46,179 bases of DNA from Candidatus Kappaea frigidicola (GTDB lineage Bacteria; Omnitrophota; Gorgyraeia; JAGLLT01). The notes beneath the pieces were generated by a model. That model made no database searches. It was not told where the DNA came from and saw only the letters and a list, made by a program, of their open reading frames with translations. Positions 41,316-46,179 of this stretch are shown here, piece after piece. Where the stretch lies: NCBI GenBank assembly GCA_030765555.1, contig JAVCCI010000073.1, positions 1 through 46,179 on the forward strand. The letters are read 5' to 3'. Position 1 is the first letter of the stretch, and every line of letters starts with the position of its first letter. Position numbers and translations under genes: made by a program.

Positions 41316-41801
41316 TTACTCTTTTCTAAGACTACGGACCTTAATTCCACTCTCTTTGAGTAATTTTTTTGATTCTTTATCGGGATAAGATGCCGAGATA
41401 ATTATTTCCTTTATCCCGGAGTTGATAATCATTTTAGCACAGATAATACATGGATGAGTAGTACAATATAAAACAGAACCTTTAATGCTTACTCCATGAA
41501 CTGCGGCTTGAATAATAGCATTTTGCTCAGCATGCAAACCTCGACATAATTCGTGACGCTCACCGGAAGGCACATGCATCTGTTCTCGCAAACATCCACC
41601 TATTTGACCACAATGCTTTAAACCTGAAGGAGCTCCATTATAACCAGATGACAGAATTCTCTTGTCCTTAACAATAACTGCTCCAACCTTACGCCTAAGG
41701 CAAGTAGATCTCTTGGATACAACCTTAGTTATTTCAATAAAATATTCATCCCAGTTAGGTCTAGTATTCTTCTTCACGCTTTTTAGACTTTCTGCATCCA
41801 C
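41316..41801 (-). CDS. dCMP deaminase (ComEB-like)
   Basis: The 161-residue zinc deaminase has HAEQN (His90, Glu92) and PCIIC (Cys118, Cys121), plus GYNGAPSG, GCLREQMHVPSG and the extra Cys/His site between, which are features of dCMP deaminases. It converts dCMP to dUMP, the thymidylate precursor. The ATG overlaps the glyA stop by 19 bases; GTG at 41777 is an alternative start, and neither has a clear ribosome site. GlyA makes the methylene-THF that thymidylate synthase needs, so the pairing with glyA and nrdD makes metabolic sense. Confidence 0.92.
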   Translation of the reverse strand: MDAESLKSVKKNTRPNWDEYFIEITKVVSKRSTCLRRKVGAVIVKDKRILSSGYNGAPSGLKHCGQIGGCLREQMHVPSGERHELCRGLHAEQNAIIQAAVHGVSIKGSVLYCTTHPCIICAKMIINSGIKEIIISASYPDKESKKLLKESGIKVRSLRKE

Positions 41802-43045
41802 TCAATACGTTCTTTATAAAGCGGAAATTTATCAGTTAGCTCTTTGACCATTTCTTTAGCAGTTTTTAATTTGGCTTCATCTTCAGGATTCTTTAAGAGC
41901 ATCTCAATAATTTCAGCAATTTTTACCATCTCAGATTCTTTCATACCTCGACTAGTGACTGCCGGCGTGCCCATGCGGACACCGCTGGTAACCAACGGAG
42001 AATTCTTATCAAAAGGAATCATATTCTTATTTACTGTTATTCTGGCTTCATCTAAAATATTAGCAGCATCTTTTCCAGTTAAATTAACACTTGTCGCATC
42101 TATTAAAAATAAATGAGTATCGGTTCCACCAGAAACTATTCTGAAACCTTTTTTATCTAGTTCCGATGATAGAGTATTAGCATTTTTTATTATTTGTTTT
42201 TGATATTCCTTAAATTCGGGCTTTAATGCTTCACCAAAAGCAGCTGCTTTAGCAGCAATAACATGCATTAAAGGTCCACCTTGAATACCTGGGAAGATAT
42301 TTACGTCTACCTTCTTGGCATATTCTTCTTTACACATTATCATACCGCCCCTAGGACCACGAAGCGTCTTATGCGTAGTTGTAGTTACAAAGTCAGAACA
42401 GGAAACCGGATCCGGATGCAGTTTCGCAGCAACTAAACCGGCAATATGAGCTATATCCACCATTAAATAAGCACCAACTTTTTTAGCTATAGCAGAAAAT
42501 TTCTCAAAATCCAAAGTACGCGGATAAGCACTAGCACCTGCTACAATCATATTCGGCTTATGCTCAAGGGCAATTTTCTCTAATTCATCATAATCTAACT
42601 GCTCTGTCTCTTTATTCACTCCATAAGGCACTACCTTGAAGAATTTGCCTGAGAAATTCATTTTATGTCCGTGCGTCAAGTGGCCGCCATGAGCTAAATC
42701 AAGGGTCATAATCGTATCGCCTTGCTTTAAAACCGATAGATAGGAAGCCATATTGGCTTGCGAACCAGAATGTGCCTGCACATTAACATGTTCGGCCCCA
42801 AAAAGCTCTTTAGCTCTCTCGATAGCTAGATTTTCAGCTACATCTACAAATTGACAACCGTTATACCAACGCCTACCCGGATAACCTTCAGCATATTTAT
42901 TAGTTAAAGCAGAGCCCTGAGCAAAAAGAACATTTTCAGAGACAAAGTTCTCACTGGCTATAAACTCTAAGTTGTCGTTTTGTCTTTTGGTTTCATCTAG
43001 AATGGCTTGAAATAACACTGGGTCTGCGCTTTTGAGATTGTGCAT
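41783..43045 (-). CDS. glyA: Serine hydroxymethyltransferase
   Basis: The 420-residue protein is a full-length PLP enzyme: NLEFIASENFVS at the N-terminus, YPGRRWYNGC, VNVQAHSGSQAN, VDIAHIAGLVA and the PLP-binding Lys226 in TTTTHKTLRGPRGG. It interconverts serine and glycine and makes 5,10-methylene-THF. It follows rpiB, the same neighbour as in Bacillus (ywlF-ywlG-glyA). A GGGAG ribosome site and a separate promoter lie upstream. Confidence 0.97.
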   Translation of the reverse strand: MHNLKSADPVLFQAILDETKRQNDNLEFIASENFVSENVLFAQGSALTNKYAEGYPGRRWYNGCQFVDVAENLAIERAKELFGAEHVNVQAHSGSQANMASYLSVLKQGDTIMTLDLAHGGHLTHGHKMNFSGKFFKVVPYGVNKETEQLDYDELEKIALEHKPNMIVAGASAYPRTLDFEKFSAIAKKVGAYLMVDIAHIAGLVAAKLHPDPVSCSDFVTTTTHKTLRGPRGGMIMCKEEYAKKVDVNIFPGIQGGPLMHVIAAKAAAFGEALKPEFKEYQKQIIKNANTLSSELDKKGFRIVSGGTDTHLFLIDATSVNLTGKDAANILDEARITVNKNMIPFDKNSPLVTSGVRMGTPAVTSRGMKESEMVKIAEIIEMLLKNPEDEAKLKTAKEMVKELTDKFPLYKERIEWMQKV

Positions 43046-43092
43046 TTTTTCTTACTCCCGAAATTGTAATTAATACTAAAAAGATAAAAGCT

Positions 43093-43121
43093 ACTATAAA
43101 CAAAAATGCCTTATTTTGCAA
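43093..43121 (-). promoter_or_regulatory. Promoter for glyA and the dCMP deaminase
   Basis: On the minus strand TTGCAA (43116-43121) and TATAGT (43093-43098) are 17 bases apart, giving a leader of about 40 bases with GGGAG before the glyA ATG. Confidence 0.55.
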
Positions 43122-43124
43122 GTC

Positions 43125-43574
43125 TTATTTTGAATATTTTTTCTCAATCTCACTTATCTTTTCCACTCTTCTTTGATGTCTTCCTCCTTCAAAAGATGTT
43201 GCAAGCCAAACATCTAACATTTTTTGAGCTTCTTCGGCTGAAGTATATTTAGCCCCAAAAACAATAACATTAGCATCATTATGAAGGCGGGAAAATTTAG
43301 CTTGGTCATCATTTAAGCAAAGTGCAGCTCGGACTCCCGGCACCTTATTAGCAGTCATTGACTGGCCTATACCTGTTGTGCAGATTAAAACACCCAACTC
43401 AACCTCTTGCCTGCTTACCATATCAGCTACAGCTAAACCAAAATCAGGATAGTCTACACTCTGATTGGAATTAGTACCGCAATCAATTATTTGAATATTC
43501 TTTGACTTTAAATAAGTTATCAGCGATTCTTTTAACTCATAACCTCCGTGATCAGCTCCAATTGCAATTTTCAT
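43125..43574 (-). CDS. rpiB: Ribose-5-phosphate isomerase B
   Basis: The 149-residue protein has the RpiB features GADHGGYELK (Asp8, His9), DCGTNSNQSVDYPDF, CTTGIGQS with catalytic Cys65 and VIVFGAKY near 105. It interconverts ribulose 5-phosphate and ribose 5-phosphate. Galactose-6-phosphate isomerase LacAB is similar, but the neighbours (TsaC and phosphatase upstream, glyA downstream) match the Bacillus ywlC-ywlE-ywlF(rpiB)-glyA cluster. It follows the fusion gene by 17 bases. Confidence 0.95.
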   Translation of the reverse strand: MKIAIGADHGGYELKESLITYLKSKNIQIIDCGTNSNQSVDYPDFGLAVADMVSRQEVELGVLICTTGIGQSMTANKVPGVRAALCLNDDQAKFSRLHNDANVIVFGAKYTSAEEAQKMLDVWLATSFEGGRHQRRVEKISEIEKKYSK

Positions 43575-43591
43575 ATATTTTTCCTTTTTCT

Positions 43592-44671
43592 TTAAATAAA
43601 ATCTTTAATCCTTAAAACCTCTTTTTTAATCTCCTCAGCTACCCTCTTATAGACTTCCAAACTCTGTCCTATCGGATCTGCTACTTCAAAATTAGTCCTG
43701 CCGGATGAATCTTTATATTCCCTCAAAAGAAACACTTTATCACTTATTTCAGGCATAACATCCAAAACATAATCCTTGTGTCTAGTCTGCATAACAAAGA
43801 TAAGGTCGGCTCTTTTAATCATCGCTAAAGTAATATGCTTGCTTCTTTCACCTGAAACATCAATAAGTTGCCTTTGCATGACTTCTATTGTTTCCTTAGT
43901 GGGTGAAAATCCGCTAATAGCCGCTGTTCCAGCAGAATCCACCGTAACATCTTTGCGATGCTCTAATACTTTTTTAAGTAATCCCTTGGCCATAACACTA
44001 CGACAGCTATTACCTGTGCAAACCACAAGAATATTCTTAAGTTTTAGAAATTTGCCTTCAGCTGAAAATTCTTTATTTAGCTGCCTGGTGCCAATGACTC
44101 CTTCCCTTAATACTAAGTATGGTTCTTGAGTTAAATCAATAATTGCAGACTCAACTCCACTGGCCTTACTTTTAACTTCGATAATCCCTTCGATTATTCC
44201 ATCAAAACTCACAATCACATCCTGAGCTCCTCTTGGAGCTGGCTCACCTGAAAAATTTGCACTAGGCACATATAAGGGTAGGCCGCATTCTTTTAAAACT
44301 CCAAGGGCAATCTCATCTTGAGGTATTCTAAAAGCAAGTTTCTCTTCATTTTTACTTTTTAATATAATTGTTAAGGGGCCAGGCCAAAACTTATTCATTA
44401 AAGCCTTAGCGTCTTCATTAATTTCAACATTATATTCATCTATTTTATCTACGGAGGAAATCTGAATAACAAAGGGCTTTGATAGAGGTCGACGCTTTAT
44501 TTCATAAAGCCTTTTAACTGCCTCTTCATTTCGACTATTTACAGCTAAACCGTAAACCGTATCTGTCGGCAATGCTAGAAGCCCACCTGATGCTAATATT
44601 TCTGCTGATTGTTTTATCTTACCAGAATCAATTTTTTTATAATCTATTTTAAATATCTTTGTTTTAGGCAT
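43592..44671 (-). CDS. Fusion of threonylcarbamoyl-AMP synthase (TsaC/Sua5/YwlC) and low-molecular-weight phosphatase (YwlE-like)
   Basis: Residues 1 to about 205 form a TsaC/YrdC domain: LPTDTVYGLA (34-43), KRRPLSKPF (59-67), WPGPLT and PSANFSGEPAP. Residues about 211-359 form a low-molecular-weight protein phosphatase with active loop CTGNSCRS (Cys218, Arg224, Ser225) and the acid Asp332 in ADPIG. The first makes TC-AMP for t6A in tRNA; the second removes phosphate from a protein residue. Bacillus has these as adjacent genes, ywlC and ywlE. Loop position Ser222 is Thr in the arginine phosphatase YwlE and Ile in tyrosine phosphatases, so the specificity is open. The start overlaps the otsB stop by 8 bases. 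Confidence 0.93.
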   Translation of the reverse strand: MPKTKIFKIDYKKIDSGKIKQSAEILASGGLLALPTDTVYGLAVNSRNEEAVKRLYEIKRRPLSKPFVIQISSVDKIDEYNVEINEDAKALMNKFWPGPLTIILKSKNEEKLAFRIPQDEIALGVLKECGLPLYVPSANFSGEPAPRGAQDVIVSFDGIIEGIIEVKSKASGVESAIIDLTQEPYLVLREGVIGTRQLNKEFSAEGKFLKLKNILVVCTGNSCRSVMAKGLLKKVLEHRKDVTVDSAGTAAISGFSPTKETIEVMQRQLIDVSGERSKHITLAMIKRADLIFVMQTRHKDYVLDVMPEISDKVFLLREYKDSSGRTNFEVADPIGQSLEVYKRVAEEIKKEVLRIKDFI

Positions 44672-45476
44672 CTAGTTCACCTACTTTTAAACAATAAACT
44701 CTTTTTAAAAAATCAGCTACTGCACGTACATTTTTAAGACTATATATTGCCTTTGACTTTTTATTATTCCCTACATGAATACTTACATCTCTTGTATTCA
44801 TTATTTCAAAAACATCTTCATCGGTTACATCATCACCTAGATATACTAAAAGCGGAGATTTTTTGAGATATATCTTTTTAAGTTTTAGAACAACTGTACC
44901 TTTATTTTGCTTGTATGGTGGTCTAATTTCAAAAACCTTCTTGCCTCTTGTTACTCTAACTAATTTTTTTTTCTCTATTTCACCCACTATTTCACTAAAT
45001 ATCCTTTTAGCTATTAAAGCGTTTTTATTGTTGGCCATACGATAATGTAAAGTTAAGGAATACTTCTTATCTTCAAGCCAAACACCTTTATAGCGCTTTA
45101 TTTCATTTTCTAACTTTTTAGATAAATCTCTCATTAAACTAAGAGAATTTTTTATCTTACCCTTGGCTAAAATTTCTACTTTGGTACTTTTTGGTTTTTT
45201 TAATTCCAAGCCGTGATTACCTACATAGTAAACATTTTTTAGCTTAAGTTGTTTTCTAACATCGGCAATCGGACGACCACTAATAAAACCCAAAATAATA
45301 CTTCTAGTTTTATTTAATTTATTTAATAAAGAAAGGATATCTTTATCTACTTTGACGAGGTCAGGATGGCTTACTATGGGACACAGAGTGCCATCAAAAT
45401 CTAAGAGAAGAAGTATAAAGGCACTTTTTTTAATTTTTGCAGATACGTTTTTCCAGTTATTAAATAAATCCTTCAT
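44664..45476 (-). CDS. otsB: Trehalose-6-phosphate phosphatase
   Basis: The 270-residue HAD-family protein has the catalytic LLLLDFDGTLCPI (Asp26 nucleophile, Asp28), GFISGRPIADVRK, YYVGNHGLEL, the cap-domain segment VFEIRPPYKQNKGTVV and YLGDDVTDEDVFE for metal binding. These fit OtsB, which turns trehalose 6-phosphate into trehalose. It lies 4 bases after the OtsA stop on the same strand, completing the OtsAB route. It has an 8-base overlap with the TsaC fusion. Confidence 0.95.
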   Translation of the reverse strand: MKDLFNNWKNVSAKIKKSAFILLLLDFDGTLCPIVSHPDLVKVDKDILSLLNKLNKTRSIILGFISGRPIADVRKQLKLKNVYYVGNHGLELKKPKSTKVEILAKGKIKNSLSLMRDLSKKLENEIKRYKGVWLEDKKYSLTLHYRMANNKNALIAKRIFSEIVGEIEKKKLVRVTRGKKVFEIRPPYKQNKGTVVLKLKKIYLKKSPLLVYLGDDVTDEDVFEIMNTRDVSIHVGNNKKSKAIYSLKNVRAVADFLKRVYCLKVGELDA

Positions 45477-45480
45477 ATTT

Positions 45481-46179
45481 TTAATTTAAATAAAATTTTG
45501 ATAATTCCAAAATAACAGTTGAAGCCCATTTGTAAATATTATTCTCAGAAACTATGTCTCTTGAGATTTTCATTCTCTTTTCTTTTTCTTTAGAAGGCAT
45601 ATCTATAGCATGTTTTAAAGCTTCTACAAATTCATTCGTATCATAAGGATTAATAAAAATTGATTCTTGCAGCTCTCTAGCAGAACCGGTAAACTGACTT
45701 AAAATAACTATTCCTTTATTATCAAATTTTGAGGCAATATACTCTTTAGCAACTAAATTCATACCATCATGTAGCGAACTGATAACAATCACATCAGAAA
45801 TGCGATAAAAAGCTAAAATATCCTTATAAGGAATGAATTCCTTTGAAAAAACAATAGGTGCCCACTCACTGGTTGAATGCTTCCAATTTATTTCACCCAC
45901 CAGACGATTTATCTCACTATTAATAGCCTCATATGATTTTAAAAGAATACGGCTTATAGCTCCAATTTGAACAAAAACAACTTTCTCTTTATATTGAGGA
46001 TATTTATCCAAAAACTTGTCAAATGCAATTAGACGTTCAGGTATACCTTTAATATAATCAATTCTATCACAACCTAAAAAAACTATCTTACCCTCCAAAG
46101 ACAACTCTTTCTTTAGTTGATCAGCTCTCTCTTCAGTTTCTTTTGAGACCACTTGATCCTCAATCTCCTGAGCATCAAC
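45481..46179 (-). CDS. otsA: Trehalose-6-phosphate synthase (GT20), N-terminus cut by window edge
   Basis: The frame is open to the right edge, so the gene begins outside the window and the GTG at 46152 is internal. The visible 232 residues are the C-terminal half of a GT20 GT-B enzyme: CDRIDYIKGIPERLIAFDKFL, VFVQIGAISRILLKSY, then PYKDILAFYRISDVIVISSLHDGMNLVAKEYIAS, which holds the UDP-glucose site, and a final QFTGSARELQESIFINPYD. OtsA joins UDP-glucose and glucose 6-phosphate. The downstream otsB supports this function. Confidence 0.94.
   Translation of the reverse strand, partial: VDAQEIEDQVVSKETEERADQLKKELSLEGKIVFLGCDRIDYIKGIPERLIAFDKFLDKYPQYKEKVVFVQIGAISRILLKSYEAINSEINRLVGEINWKHSTSEWAPIVFSKEFIPYKDILAFYRISDVIVISSLHDGMNLVAKEYIASKFDNKGIVILSQFTGSARELQESIFINPYDTNEFVEALKHAIDMPSKEKEKRMKISRDIVSENNIYKWASTVILELSKFYLN

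Noticed and set aside
1..46179. CRISPR arrays, insertion sequences, integrases, toxin-antitoxin or phage genes
   Set aside because: I looked for direct repeats, transposase or integrase motifs and paired small genes and saw none.

Overview
The window reads as a compact, AT-rich, gene-dense chromosomal segment of a diderm (Gram-negative type) bacterium. It carries an outer-membrane and lipid A biosynthesis set (bamA, ompH/skp, lpxD, an lpxC-fabZ fusion, lpxA, lpxI, lpxB, an msbA-like exporter). LpxI instead of LpxH, a fused LpxC-FabZ, a split transketolase, a long-form HisG and a zinc-ribbon-bearing SpoVG together suggest a lineage such as Candidatus Omnitrophota or a relative in or near the PVC group. 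That placement is an inference from gene content and was not tested by a search. No mobile element, phage gene or CRISPR array was seen, and no stretch longer than 300 bases lacks a gene.

Layout (most genes on the minus strand, so transcription runs right to left). 1-4965: partial ROK sugar kinase, two coupled membrane GAF-GGDEF proteins, a 46-bp perfect palindrome and an orphan UgpC/MsmX-type sugar ABC ATPase. 4998-7162: accD and an MFS transporter. 7185-9660: six tRNA genes (Thr, Phe, Asp, Val, Glu, Lys) with glmS inside the run. 9663-12423: frr, pyrH, tsf, rpsB behind a good promoter. 12517-16546: an MsbA-like exporter divergent from a Gfo/Idh/MocA dehydrogenase plus lpxB. 16529-23385: lpxI, lpxA, lpxC-fabZ, lpxD, ompH, bamA. 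23448-35930: dnaB, rplI, rpsR, ssb, rpsF, pth, rplY, prs, glmU, tRNA-Gln, spoVG, ispE, split transketolase, a TPR lipoprotein-like or periplasmic protein, a 31-residue ribosomal-type peptide, hisG and a 43-residue unknown. 36129-37727 (+): a PpiD/SurA-like periplasmic chaperone. 37902-41155: redoxin, class III ribonucleotide reductase nrdD, nrdR. 41316-46179: dCMP deaminase, glyA, rpiB, a TsaC-phosphatase fusion, otsB and partial otsA.

The genes form linked pathways. GlmS and GlmU make UDP-GlcNAc, which LpxA, LpxC, LpxD, LpxI and LpxB turn into the lipid A disaccharide for the MsbA-like exporter, while BamA, Skp and the PpiD-like protein handle outer-membrane proteins. Transketolase, RpiB and Prs make and use ribose 5-phosphate, and HisG uses PRPP. 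NrdD with its redoxin, dCMP deaminase and GlyA feed dNTP and thymidylate synthesis, with NrdR boxes placed on the nrdR-nrdD promoter. OtsA and OtsB make trehalose.

The most noteworthy points are: the zinc ribbon inside SpoVG; two small unlisted genes (34760-34855 and 35799-35930); the 46-bp palindrome at the start of a diguanylate cyclase gene; glmS enclosed by tRNA genes with no Shine-Dalgarno; apparent leaderless promoters for msbA and bamA; the TsaC-phosphatase fusion; and a dehydrogenase coupled to lpxB. None of these by itself proves a new system.
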